From: an uncultured Bacilli bacterium
GTDB lineage: Bacteria; Bacillota_I; Bacilli_A; RF39; UBA660
Assembly: GCA_944358445.1 (NCBI GenBank)
Contig: CALVRC010000003.1
Span: 1 to 64,000 of the forward strand
DNA length: 64,000 nt
Direction: 5' to 3'
The translations under genes were made by a program, and so were the position numbers. The notes under the pieces were generated by a model, which made no database searches, was not told the origin of the DNA, and saw nothing but the letters and a program-made list of their open reading frames with translations. Below, in pieces: positions 25,705 to 34,184 of the stretch; within the stretch, counting starts at the first letter, position 1; each line of letters starts with the position of its first letter.

Positions 25705-26127
25705 ATCTTTAATTTGATTTAATATTTTTTCAATGCCCCACCATGATAATAAAGCACATTTTTTTCTATTTGGATTTTTATAGATATCATCATAGACAAT
25801 AGCTTCTTCTAAAATGTTTTCATCATATGGTTTTTCGTCTAACATATTTAAAAAATTTTGTAAAATATTCTCAGCCTCTTTAGTTGTTTTACCGATTAAT
25901 GTTGTTATCATTATTGAGGTTGAAGATGTACTGATAGCGCATGCTTCTCCATCAAAGCGAATATCTTTGATAATTCCATCTTCTATTTTAACTTCAAGAT
26001 TTACTTCATCTATACAGCTTTCGTTATTCATATTTACTTTCATATATGAATCATCATTTAATAATCCTTTATTTTTGGGATTTTGATAGTTTTCTAGAAT
26101 TATTTCTCTTTTTATATTACTATCCAT
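25696..26127 (-). CDS. sufU: SUF-type iron-sulfur scaffold/sulfur carrier SufU
   Basis: A 143-aa NifU/IscU-like protein with the three conserved Cys contexts ESCIDEV, GEACAIS and KKCALLSWW. The spacing includes the insertion typical of Gram-positive SufU. It accepts sulfur from SufS and feeds SufBCD. Its ATG overlaps the stop of the upstream 227-aa gene (TAATG), so the two are coupled. Confidence 0.92.
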   Translation of the reverse strand: MDSNIKREIILENYQNPKNKGLLNDDSYMKVNMNNESCIDEVNLEVKIEDGIIKDIRFDGEACAISTSSTSIMITTLIGKTTKEAENILQNFLNMLDEKPYDENILEEAIVYDDIYKNPNRKKCALLSWWGIEKILNQIKDKL

Positions 26128-26810
26128 TACATATCACCTTCGTTTTCTCCATAAACTGTTTCATCTAGTTCAAAGTAAAAGTTTCTAAGCTGTTCAAATG
26201 AACAAAAGAATACTGTTGGTAAATTTAAGGTAGCTTTTTCTTTTAATGATTTAATAACATCTAAAATATCATCAGCTTTTTTAGTGTTTAATTTACTAAA
26301 TTGTTTATCTTTATAAATTGATACACCACATTTACCTTGACTATATAATGTTTCATTGGTTGCGAATAGAATATCAGCTTCTATTATGTTATTTATTATT
26401 TTAGCAATATTATAAACTGTATTCATGAGTGTCAGATTATGGGTTTTATTTTCTATGGTTTGTTCTTCAACTATTTCTTTTATTCTAGTAAATAATTGGT
26501 CATCATCTTTGCTTTCACATGAAAGTTCAGCATATATTTTACCTTTACTAGACCTAATATTAAATTCGCTATCAGGTATTTCTAAGGTTAAATCAATTAG
26601 TCTACCAATAGTATTTAGGTGAGCATGATCCAGTGTTAGTATGATGTATGCTACTTTATTTTTACCATGGCCTTTGCTTGCTAGCGTTGGAACGATTCCA
26701 TTGTTATAACAAGTATGGAGCAAAAGTTCTAAAGAACGTGAATCTTCAGCCATTTCGTGAAAATAAATTCCTCTTTCTTTGTCGTCTTCTATATTAATAT
26801 TTTTAATCAT
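26127..26810 (-). CDS. Unknown 227-aa protein coupled to sufU
   Basis: Not recognised. Soluble, acidic, mixed alpha/beta, with no signal peptide. Residues 1-110 look like a compact domain (YFHEMAEDSRSLELLLHTCY, VAYIILTLDHAHLNTIGRLI). The rest has a segment like SQGKCGVSIYKDKQF. AAAGGAGGT precedes the ATG and its stop overlaps the sufU start. In SUF operons sufS normally sits here, so this gene is either an insertion or a lineage-specific Fe-S partner. Confidence 0.6.
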   Translation of the reverse strand: MIKNINIEDDKERGIYFHEMAEDSRSLELLLHTCYNNGIVPTLASKGHGKNKVAYIILTLDHAHLNTIGRLIDLTLEIPDSEFNIRSSKGKIYAELSCESKDDDQLFTRIKEIVEEQTIENKTHNLTLMNTVYNIAKIINNIIEADILFATNETLYSQGKCGVSIYKDKQFSKLNTKKADDILDVIKSLKEKATLNLPTVFFCSFEQLRNFYFELDETVYGENEGDM

Positions 26811-26883
26811 AAACTACCTCCTTTTAAATTTTTGTAATTTTCCATATTTATTTTCATATATTTAAACAAAGGAGGAAATAAAC

Positions 26884-27144
26884 ATGGAAACACTTAAAGT
26901 AAGGGCTAAAAGCAATCCCAATTCAGTAGCTGGAGCTTTAGCTAATGTTTTTCGCGAGAAAGGAACTGTTGAAATTCAAGCAATTGGAGCTGGAGCTTTG
27001 AATCAAGCTATTAAGGCAATTGCTATTGCGAGAGGTTTTGTCGCTCCTAGTGGCAAAAATTTAATATGCATTCCTGCTTTTACCGATATTGTTATCGATG
27101 GTGAGGAACGTACTGCTATTAAATTAATTGTTGAATCAAGATAG
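26884..27144 (+). CDS. spoVS: Stage V sporulation protein S-like protein
   Basis: An 86-aa Alba-like fold protein, a near-perfect SpoVS match: METLKVRAKSNPNSVAGALA, VEIQAIGAGALNQAIKAIAI, LICIPAFTDIVIDGEERTAI. SpoVS is needed for coat assembly in Bacillus but is also kept in many non-spore-forming bacteria as a nucleic-acid-binding regulator. AAAGGAGG precedes the ATG. Single gene with its own terminator. Confidence 0.95.
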   Translation: METLKVRAKSNPNSVAGALANVFREKGTVEIQAIGAGALNQAIKAIAIARGFVAPSGKNLICIPAFTDIVIDGEERTAIKLIVESR

Positions 27145-27164
27145 ATTATTCTATCTTTTTTTCT
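27138..27164 (+). terminator. Terminator of spoVS
   Basis: AGATAGA/TCTATCT stem with a 4-nt loop followed by T7, covering the stop codon. Confidence 0.8.
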
Positions 27165-27226
27165 ATAACAAATTATATCATAATTATTCTTTTATGAGTT
27201 AATTTACGACAAATGTTGACACAATT

Positions 27227-28465
27227 TTATCTTTTTTTAAATCCATTTCCTTTTGTTAATTCATCGTATAAATCTTTCAAGTGGGAATTATCCAAATTTG
27301 GTAAGTTTTCAATAATAACATTTGCCATACGAGCTTTATCTTCGTCTGAAAATTCAATGTATTCGTCTGGGTCTACTGGTGGTAATTCGCTATCATCTTC
27401 TAAAGAAATGGTATAGTCAAAATCATTTTTATGATATATTCCAACACTTTCTGATATTGATGATAGTTGCCCATTTAAGAATCTACTATTTTCCCATCCT
27501 TTACTACTGATAAATAGGCTTTCAGCATCTGATGTTGGTAAATTATTTTGTATGTTAGTTTTTTTATTAATCATAGAAAAATTTCTACTAAATTTATATG
27601 GTCTATAAGCTGAAAATACAAAATCTAAATCATAATTTCTAATGAAATCGTTTAGCAAAAATAAGTCGGCTTTTAAATGAGAAGTCTTGGCTTCTAGTGA
27701 TGTATCAATTGTTTTATCATAAAATATAACGCCAGAAGAATGTTCTAACATTCCCATTCTTTCAAATGCATAATTTTTCATTTCTATTTTTGGAAAGTTA
27801 AAGGTATGATTTAGTTTTCCTTCTAAAACTGCATTTATAATTCTAGTTTCATTTGCTAGTATTTTTTCTAAGACGGTAAATAAATCTTTTCTATCAGTCA
27901 TTAATGATTTTATATTATCAGAGTGATTGAAAACACTTTCAAATTCTTGCATATTGGTTTTAATGACTTTTTCTTCTAGACCTAATATGTGAAAAAGTCT
28001 AGTTGAAGAAATAGTTACTTTGGCTTTCTTTCCAATACTACTATCAATAATAAACACTTTATCTTTATATAATTTTTCATATAAATACATATTATGTTCT
28101 AAGGCTTTGAATATTTGTTCTAGTTGCTTTTCAGTTAAAAGAGAATCTAAATTTTCTATTTGTTCTCCTTTGTGTAGAGTAATGCTTAAATCCTCTATAG
28201 ATAATTTGTAAATTTTTGTTTTTTGAAATTCATCAATAAAGTTATAAAGCATATCATATAATTCATATTGTTTTATTATTTCTTTTACATCTTCAAATTG
28301 CATTAATAACATCATTAAAATTTCCGTTGTATTTTCTTCTATATCTAACTGTAACACACCAATTAAATCTATACCATATTTTTGGATTAAATGATGATTA
28401 CATAATTTTAAAAAGTTTGCTAGGTCGCTTGTTGTTATTACCTTTTTGCTTTGGTCATTATACAT
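27227..28465 (-). CDS. Unknown 412-aa protein, possible PBECR4-like nuclease fold
   Basis: Helical N-terminal half (LANFLKLCNHHLIQKYGIDL). The middle (FHILGLEEKVI, NYAFERMGMLEHSSGVIFYD, LKADLFLLNDF) loosely recalls phage-type PBECR4 barnase/EndoU/RelE-like domains, which show a HLLGL-like motif. The C-terminus is acidic (PPVDPDEYIEFSDEDKARM). No membrane segment. GGAG lies eight bases before the ATG. Single-gene unit. I cannot fix a function, and the PBECR4 idea is weak. Confidence 0.45.
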   Translation of the reverse strand: MYNDQSKKVITTSDLANFLKLCNHHLIQKYGIDLIGVLQLDIEENTTEILMMLLMQFEDVKEIIKQYELYDMLYNFIDEFQKTKIYKLSIEDLSITLHKGEQIENLDSLLTEKQLEQIFKALEHNMYLYEKLYKDKVFIIDSSIGKKAKVTISSTRLFHILGLEEKVIKTNMQEFESVFNHSDNIKSLMTDRKDLFTVLEKILANETRIINAVLEGKLNHTFNFPKIEMKNYAFERMGMLEHSSGVIFYDKTIDTSLEAKTSHLKADLFLLNDFIRNYDLDFVFSAYRPYKFSRNFSMINKKTNIQNNLPTSDAESLFISSKGWENSRFLNGQLSSISESVGIYHKNDFDYTISLEDDSELPPVDPDEYIEFSDEDKARMANVIIENLPNLDNSHLKDLYDELTKGNGFKKR

Positions 28466-28516
28466 AAATATGTCTCCAATCTATTCTTAATTTATTTCAT
28501 ATACGTTTTTTTGTGG

Positions 28517-30031
28517 TTATTTTTTATCATTATTCACCATAGTTAAGCCCTCTTTAGTTAAAATATATAAAGTATCTATTACTTCTTCAATATATTTTCT
28601 ATCATGAGAAACACTTATGATGGTTCCATTATATTCTCTTAATACTTTTCTGATTACAGGATTAGAAAGTGGGCTGACATTTCTAGTTGGTTCATCTAAG
28701 ATTAAGACGTTGCATTCATCTAAAACTAATTTTATTAAAAATAATTTAGCTTTAGTTCCATTGCTTAAATTTTTGATTTCACTATTCATTTCTTCTCTTG
28801 TAAATTTCATATTACCTAAATACATTCTAGCTTTTGTGATTTGGTCTTTATCTGAGTTTGGACATATAAAATCTAAAACATTTTTATAGTTATTTAAGAT
28901 ATCTTCATAGGTTTGTGGCATATATCCTAGTTTGATATCAGGGCGTGTTTTTAATTGTTCATAAATTATTTTTATGAGTGTTGATTTACCTGTTCCATTT
29001 TTACCAATAATACATGTGTGAGTATTTCCTATAATATTTAGTTTGATGTTTTGAGCTAGTACTTTATCTTCTGATTTAAGGACTGGTATATCTAAGTCTA
29101 TTATTTGCTTGGTTTTTGGTATTTCTACTTTTTCAAAGAAGAAGTTAATGTTTTCTTCTACATCTGGCATTTCGGTTAGTTTTACGTTATTTAATTTACT
29201 TTCTACCGATTTTAACGAATGCATTTTCTTTTTTAGAAGTCTTGCTCCATGTGGGTCTTTCCTAGAGATTGTGTTTTGCTGATATTCAACTTTCTGCATG
29301 ACCTTTTTTAATTTTTCTTGTTGTTTGTTAAATTTTGTTTTTTCGTTTTTAGCTACTTGTGATTGTTTTTCTATCTTTTTTATTCTTTTTTCAACGTATG
29401 TGTCATAATCTATTTTCAATAATGTGTGACGGCAATCTGTTTTCTTTTTTATTTGTTCTAGGTGTAAGATCATATTAGCTGTTTTGGATAATAATGTTTC
29501 ATCATGAGATACATAAATTATTGGTTTATTTTCATTTTTAATAAAGTTTTCTAACCAGGTTAGAGTTTCGATATCTAAATCGTTGGTTGGTTCATCTAAG
29601 AATAAGATATCATATTCATCTAATAATAGTTTTAAAATATTTATTTTTACTTTCTCGCCACCTGATAAGGTTGCGATAGTCTGATTTAGTATATCGTCAT
29701 TTAGATTAATTGTATCTAGATTTTTATAAAGCTTATTTATTTTTTCATAATAGTCGGTTTCATCTTTAAATAGAAAATCATATACTTTTTTATTTATGTC
29801 TTCTTCAGTCATCGATTGTTTTAAATAACCAATCCTATAATTTTTCGAATTTATACTTCCTGTGATTTCCGCATACTCACATATGCCTAACAGTGATTTT
29901 AAAAGAGTTGATTTACCATTTCCCTCTTCACCAATGATGGCTAGTTTATCTTTAGGATTTAAAGTTAAAGAAAAATCTTTTATTATATATCTATCATTTA
30001 TTTTTATATTTAATTTTTTTACTTCAAACAT
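28517..30031 (-). CDS. ABC-F ATPase, ribosome-protection type
   Basis: A 504-aa protein with two ABC domains and no membrane segments: GEEGNGKST and GKNGTGKST (Walker A), LSGGEKVK and LSNGTKAK (signatures), LDEPTNDLD and LDEPTRNVS (Walker B). A Lys-rich linker (about 220-280) would reach the ribosomal E/P sites. ABC-F proteins of this type dislodge peptidyl-transferase antibiotics or rescue stalled ribosomes. The second Walker B region has TRN in place of the common TNH. A leader peptide and alternative hairpins upstream strongly suggest antibiotic-inducible expression. Drug class cannot be predicted. Confidence 0.85.
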   Translation of the reverse strand: MFEVKKLNIKINDRYIIKDFSLTLNPKDKLAIIGEEGNGKSTLLKSLLGICEYAEITGSINSKNYRIGYLKQSMTEEDINKKVYDFLFKDETDYYEKINKLYKNLDTINLNDDILNQTIATLSGGEKVKINILKLLLDEYDILFLDEPTNDLDIETLTWLENFIKNENKPIIYVSHDETLLSKTANMILHLEQIKKKTDCRHTLLKIDYDTYVEKRIKKIEKQSQVAKNEKTKFNKQQEKLKKVMQKVEYQQNTISRKDPHGARLLKKKMHSLKSVESKLNNVKLTEMPDVEENINFFFEKVEIPKTKQIIDLDIPVLKSEDKVLAQNIKLNIIGNTHTCIIGKNGTGKSTLIKIIYEQLKTRPDIKLGYMPQTYEDILNNYKNVLDFICPNSDKDQITKARMYLGNMKFTREEMNSEIKNLSNGTKAKLFLIKLVLDECNVLILDEPTRNVSPLSNPVIRKVLREYNGTIISVSHDRKYIEEVIDTLYILTKEGLTMVNNDKK

Positions 30032-30110
30032 ATTATGCCTCCTTTATTCGGCATAATCAAAGTTTATGCCTAACTTATACGCATAATCTTCTCATCTTCA
30101 CCACCTCCTA
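30032..30110 (-). promoter_or_regulatory. erm-type translational attenuator
   Basis: Four complementary segments lie in order on the minus strand: TTATGC (30086-30081, inside the leader ORF), GGCATAA (30070-30064), TTATGCC (30056-30050), GGCATAA (30039-30033, overlapping the AAAGGAGG site of the ABC-F gene). Pairing 1:2 and 3:4 hides the ribosome binding site. A ribosome stalled on the leader frees 2 to pair with 3 and opens it. This is the logic of inducible erm and ABC-F resistance genes. Confidence 0.75.
30075..30095 (-). CDS. Leader peptide MRRLCV of the ABC-F gene
   Basis: Six codons plus TAA, with a strong GGAGGTGG site five bases upstream. It begins with two arginines after Met, and Arg-rich short leaders are known to arrest ribosomes with macrolide- or ketolide-type drugs. 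Segment 1 of the attenuator is within it, so stalling would change the downstream fold. Confidence 0.7.
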   Translation of the reverse strand: MRRLCV

Positions 30111-30184
30111 AAATAAATTTTAGTTCTCTAATAAAATTATATATTATTGGTGAGTTTGATTCAAGTTTGAAGTTTTAAAGACTA

Positions 30185-30235
30185 TAATAAAAAGAACTAT
30201 TAAAATTAAATTATTTTTAATAGTCTTTTATTTTC
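30185..30235 (-). terminator. Terminator of the glycosyltransferase gene
   Basis: Long A/T inverted repeat GACTATTAAAA/TTTTAATAGTTC followed by T5 on the minus strand, and usable on the plus strand too. Confidence 0.6.
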
Positions 30236-30253
30236 ACTTTGTAATCTATGTTA

Positions 30254-31525
30254 TTACCATTCTTTTTTAGTATTTACTAATTCTTTAATATATCCAGTTA
30301 GACAAAACGGCGCGAGAACAAAAGCATAAAAGAGTGCATAAAAAATGAATGCAAGTATGCTTCTTTTTTCTAATTTACAGTCTATTTCTTTAAATACATT
30401 TTGTCTTTTTATTTCTATAACTAGGCATAATATCATGCCAAGTAATATTACTAATAGAGTTAGAAGGCCCATGAATAAATTATTATGGAATAGTAAGAAG
30501 ATGAGTCCTAGAGGGATAAATATTAAGAGTGCGAGATCGACAAATGGGAAAAATATATTCATGCACATTAAAAATTTTGATTTTAGGTTTAGTTTTTTTG
30601 AGGTTATGATTTTTGTTTGTTTAAAGGCTTCAATCATACCTCTTGCCCATCTTTTTCTTTGTCTAAATAGTCCTTTAAATGTATCTGGGGCTTCGGTGAA
30701 AGCAACGGCGTTTTTGGCAAAGTTTGTTTGATAACCTTTTGATAGTAGGTTCCACGTTAAGACAATATCTTCACCAACGCATGGCCTCCAACCACCTATT
30801 TCTTTTATTTGTTTTGTTTTATAGGCACTGAAAGCTCCTTGGGCTACTAAAGTAGAATGGTAGCTTCCTTGATATAGTTTTACGCCAAATATGCCTAGAG
30901 TGTAATCCCACTCTTGCAGTTTAGTGACAAAGTTTGTTTGATCATTTTTGACAAATATGCTTCCGGCAGTAGCTACTACTTTTTCTTCTGAATTTACTAG
31001 TTTGTTCATGATGTTTTTTAGTGCTAGCGGATGAAGTGTGGTGTCGCTATCTACGGTGATGACATAATCTGTTTGGACATGTTTTAATCCTTCGTTTAAG
31101 GCATAGGATTTCCCTCTATGTTTTGTTTCTAATATAGTTATTTGGTTATCACAGTTTATTTTCCTTAATAATTCTAATGAACCATCGGCCGATCCATCAT
31201 CTATGGCGATTATGTGTATGTTTCCATGATATTTTTGACATGTAATAGATTCGATGGTTTTTTTGATTGTTTTTTTAGCATTATATACGGGTACTAATAC
31301 GGTTACATCACATTCGTTTTTTTGACAATGTTTTCTTTCTTTTTTCATAAATAGTAAGCTTAAAAGTGTGAACATATAAATAAAGCCTGGTATTAAAGCG
31401 ACAAAGGTTACAAGGTATATAGCTATTGGATAACCGAAATAGCAAGCAATATCTTGAATCCAATTAATATTAATACATATAGCAAATACAAGATACAAAA
31501 GTGAAATAATTAATACTATAATCAT
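30254..31525 (-). CDS. Membrane glycosyltransferase, family 2 (PgaC/IcaA-like)
   Basis: A 423-aa protein: two N-terminal membrane helices, then a GT2 catalytic domain with DDGSADGS, DSDTTLHP, VGEDIVLTW (ED) and RQRKRWARG (QxxRW), then two or three C-terminal membrane helices. This is the layout of processive synthases for poly-N-acetylglucosamine, hyaluronan or related polymers. Divergent from a NodB-type deacetylase gene, which favours a PNAG-like exopolysaccharide. The exact sugar cannot be read from sequence. Confidence 0.85.
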   Translation of the reverse strand: MIIVLIISLLYLVFAICININWIQDIACYFGYPIAIYLVTFVALIPGFIYMFTLLSLLFMKKERKHCQKNECDVTVLVPVYNAKKTIKKTIESITCQKYHGNIHIIAIDDGSADGSLELLRKINCDNQITILETKHRGKSYALNEGLKHVQTDYVITVDSDTTLHPLALKNIMNKLVNSEEKVVATAGSIFVKNDQTNFVTKLQEWDYTLGIFGVKLYQGSYHSTLVAQGAFSAYKTKQIKEIGGWRPCVGEDIVLTWNLLSKGYQTNFAKNAVAFTEAPDTFKGLFRQRKRWARGMIEAFKQTKIITSKKLNLKSKFLMCMNIFFPFVDLALLIFIPLGLIFLLFHNNLFMGLLTLLVILLGMILCLVIEIKRQNVFKEIDCKLEKRSILAFIFYALFYAFVLAPFCLTGYIKELVNTKKEW

Positions 31526-31611
31526 TCTATCACCTTTACTGTATCTTATGAGGCTGGGAAAAGGATGGTTACTATTTGTAAGGGTTTGAATATGATAAAG
31601 TGGTGATGATT

Positions 31612-32382
31612 ATGAAAAAGATAGTTATATTAATTATTCTTGTTTTAATTATTGTTATTGGGTTTTTGTGTTTAAAGAAAGACAAAAGAGAAAATAAAGA
31701 TATTCCGATACTTTTATATCACGATTTCGTAGTGAGGGTTCCCGATGAAGATCCGGATGATTTTAATTATATAAATACACCTTTAAGTTTTGAAGAAAAT
31801 ATTAAAACATTATTAGATAATGGTTATACTTTTTTATCATTTAAAGATTTGAATGATGCTTATAACGGGAAGAAAGAACTTCCTGATAAACCGATTTTAA
31901 TTACGTTTGATGATGGTTATTATAGTAATTACAGATATTTTTTCCCGATTTTAGAAAAGTATAATGTGAAGGCTTCTATTTTTATAGTTACGGATAATAT
32001 TGGGAAGATGATTGATGGTAAAAAGTATTTATCTTGGAGGCAGTGTGAAATTATGTATGAAAGTGGTTTGGTAGAGATTTTTAGTCATAGTACGAAACAT
32101 GTGTTTTATGATAGACTACCAGTTAGAGAGCTTAAGGATGATGTTAAGAAATCTTATGATTTGATTGAAAAGCATTTAGGAAAACAAGATTTAAAGGTTT
32201 TTGCTTATCCTTATGGTGCTTATACGAAAGAAAGTGTTTTTGTTTTAAAATTACATGGTGTGGATATGCAGGTGTATGATATTGGAATGAACAATTTTAA
32301 AGATTTTGATAAAAGTTATATAAAAAGATTTAATATTCCGTGTGAAATGACTGGGTTAGAAATTATAGATGCGATTAATTAA
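31612..32382 (+). CDS. Polysaccharide deacetylase (NodB domain), membrane-anchored
   Basis: A 256-aa protein from ATG 31612 (GGTGATG just upstream; GTG 31600 also in frame). An N-terminal transmembrane anchor is followed by a NodB domain with ITFDDGYYSNYRY (metal Asp and catalytic Asp), a SHSTKH metal-binding motif and AYPYGAYTK. It resembles IcaB/PgaB-type deacetylases that trim N-acetylglucosamine polymers. It is divergently transcribed from the GT2 synthase gene and probably acts on its product outside the membrane. Confidence 0.85.
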   Translation: MKKIVILIILVLIIVIGFLCLKKDKRENKDIPILLYHDFVVRVPDEDPDDFNYINTPLSFEENIKTLLDNGYTFLSFKDLNDAYNGKKELPDKPILITFDDGYYSNYRYFFPILEKYNVKASIFIVTDNIGKMIDGKKYLSWRQCEIMYESGLVEIFSHSTKHVFYDRLPVRELKDDVKKSYDLIEKHLGKQDLKVFAYPYGAYTKESVFVLKLHGVDMQVYDIGMNNFKDFDKSYIKRFNIPCEMTGLEIIDAIN

Positions 32383-32411
32383 AAAGACAATTCTAGGATT
32401 GTCTTTTATTT
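32382..32411. terminator. Bidirectional terminator
   Basis: AAAAGACAAT/ATTGTCTTTT stem with a TCTAGG-type loop between convergent genes. Confidence 0.8.
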
Positions 32412-32825
32412 ACATGTATAGCCTTGCACTTCTAAGACTTGTTTTAATTCGGAGATGGTTATTTCTTGGGTGGTGTCTATTCCTATGAAACTACCACCAT
32501 GTTCTTTGGTTACAAATCTAATTCCATCATCGGTTACAGAGGCGCTCATATATGGTTTAGTTTGTCTTATCATATTAACATAATTTTGTCTTTGATCTAA
32601 AAGTTCTTCTGGGAAAATCATATTAACAGTGAATACCATATCTTTTATCTTTTTATTATTGACTTTTATTTCTAGGTTTGATTTTGTTTTAATATTAGAT
32701 GATGTGCCTTCGGCTGTGCAGGTTAAAGTTTTGGTGTTTTTAGAATCGATTAGAAAAACTATAACGCCAAATGCTACGAGTAATAATACTATAAATACTA
32801 TCAACTTTTTATCTATTTTTTTCAT
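32406..32825 (-). CDS. Membrane-anchored Cys-containing protein, unknown
   Basis: A 139-aa protein with one N-terminal transmembrane helix (about 8-26) and an extracytoplasmic domain. It contains two Cys only, one in LTCTAEG and one in GYTCK, suggesting a disulfide. It is the last gene of a leftward ccdA-thioredoxin cluster, seven bases after the thioredoxin gene, so it may be a substrate or partner of that redox pathway. Family not recognised. Confidence 0.6.
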   Translation of the reverse strand: MKKIDKKLIVFIVLLLVAFGVIVFLIDSKNTKTLTCTAEGTSSNIKTKSNLEIKVNNKKIKDMVFTVNMIFPEELLDQRQNYVNMIRQTKPYMSASVTDDGIRFVTKEHGGSFIGIDTTQEITISELKQVLEVQGYTCK

Positions 32826-32832
32826 ATATTTC

Positions 32833-33270
32833 CTACTTTCCTAAGGCATCCATTATTTTATCTTCATTTACGGCTCCAACTAATGTTTCTTTAACTTTGC
32901 CATTTTCAAATATTATGAGTGTTGGAGTAGCGCTGATTTCATATTTTTCTATTATTTCCTTATTCGCACTATCATCCATGTCAACGGTTCCTATTTTGAT
33001 ATTTTCATTATTTTTGGCAATATCTATTAATGTAGTTAACATAGCTACACAAGGTGGACATGATTTAGATGTGAATTCTAAGACAACCGGTTTATCTGAT
33101 TTTAAAACTTCTTTTGAAAAGTTCTCATCAGTGACTTTAACTATTCCGACATTGGCAGCTTCTTCTGGCTCTTCTAAGTTACTTTGACTAAAATAATAGA
33201 TGCCGGTGAATGCACATAATATAGCTATAAAAATTACGATTTCAATTATTAATTTTACTTTTTTATTCAT
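32833..33270 (-). CDS. Membrane-tethered thioredoxin-like protein
   Basis: About 145 aa from ATG 33270 (AGGAGG six bases upstream). One N-terminal transmembrane helix is followed by a thioredoxin fold with the active site SCPPC (C71, C74) and the cis-Pro motif ATPT. The CPPC centre and membrane tether suggest an extracytoplasmic reductase or oxidase fed by the neighbouring CcdA. Confidence 0.9.
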   Translation of the reverse strand: MNKKVKLIIEIVIFIAILCAFTGIYYFSQSNLEEPEEAANVGIVKVTDENFSKEVLKSDKPVVLEFTSKSCPPCVAMLTTLIDIAKNNENIKIGTVDMDDSANKEIIEKYEISATPTLIIFENGKVKETLVGAVNEDKIMDALGK

Positions 33271-33280
33271 GTTATACCTC

Positions 33281-33934
33281 CTAACCAATTATGCCGATAA
33301 TTCCTGTGATGGTGTACCAACCTCCACTTAGAATTAAGATGCTTCCCGATATTTTGTTTATGATATTATAATGTTTTTTTATGAAGTCAAAGGTGCTTTT
33401 CATTTTTTCTAGGAATAAGGTTGTTACAATAAATGGGATGGCAAGTCCTAGAGAATAGATTAATAATAAGGTTGCGCCTTTTAAAACACTGCCGGTTGTA
33501 CTAGCTAATATTAAAGCGGACGATAAAAAGGCACCAACACATGGGGTCCATGATAATGAGAAGATTATGCCAAATAAGACTGATGTTATAAATGTTAAGT
33601 TTTTCTTTTCTTGATTTGTGCCTTTTGTTTTATTTAAAAATTTGATGAATAAGACACCAATATAATTTAAACCAATTATGATTAAGAATATTCCAAAGAT
33701 GATATTAATATAATCTGTGTACTCATGAACAAATTTGCCAAAAGTACCGGCAAATACACCTAAGAGAATAAAGATTATACTAAATCCGCAAACAAAGCCT
33801 AATGAATTAATGATGGATTTTTTCATGCTTTTACTTTCGGTAGCAAAATAAGAAATATAAATTGGAATTACAGGTAATATACATGGTGAGATGAAAGAAG
33901 CAATTCCTTCAATAAATGTAATTAGATATTCCAT
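33281..33934 (-). CDS. ccdA: CcdA/DsbD-type thiol-disulfide transmembrane protein
   Basis: A 217-aa protein with six predicted transmembrane helices and two conserved Cys: C18 in ISPCILPVIP and C132 in WTPCVGAF. CcdA carries electrons from cytoplasmic thioredoxin across the membrane to outer thioredoxin-like proteins. It is the first gene of the cluster with the tethered thioredoxin. Confidence 0.92.
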   Translation of the reverse strand: MEYLITFIEGIASFISPCILPVIPIYISYFATESKSMKKSIINSLGFVCGFSIIFILLGVFAGTFGKFVHEYTDYINIIFGIFLIIIGLNYIGVLFIKFLNKTKGTNQEKKNLTFITSVLFGIIFSLSWTPCVGAFLSSALILASTTGSVLKGATLLLIYSLGLAIPFIVTTLFLEKMKSTFDFIKKHYNIINKISGSILILSGGWYTITGIIGIIG

Positions 33935-34001
33935 TTTTAGCCTCCTTCTTATTTACTTAACACTATCAATGATATCACAAAAAAGTGGGCTATTCAATAT
34001 A

Positions 34002-34184
34002 TTAGTTTTTTGAGTTTTTATTTATTTTTTTGTCATTTATTCTAGTAATTTCGTTTATTTTTTCTTGGTAACCTTTTAAAGCCGAAAAGGGAGCAAACTG
34101 AGCGGAACGATTTTTAAGAGACATTGGTTTTCTTTTTTTAGATACATGATGAGGCATATTTATAATATCATCATAGTTAGGCAT
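34002..34184 (-). CDS. YolD-like small protein beside Y-family polymerase
   Basis: A 60-aa protein (MPNYDDIINMPHHVSKKRKP, then MSLKNRSAQFAPFSALKGYQ). Short basic proteins of this type usually accompany UmuC/UvrX-type polymerases in Firmicutes. It has its own GGAGG site and overlaps the end of the polymerase gene by 8 bases. Probably an accessory factor of translesion synthesis. Mechanism unknown. Confidence 0.7.
   Translation of the reverse strand: MPNYDDIINMPHHVSKKRKPMSLKNRSAQFAPFSALKGYQEKINEITRINDKKINKNSKN

Noticed and set aside
26884-27144. Proof of a spore-forming organism from SpoVS
   Set aside because: SpoVS occurs in many non-sporulating lineages and no other spore-specific gene is seen in the window.
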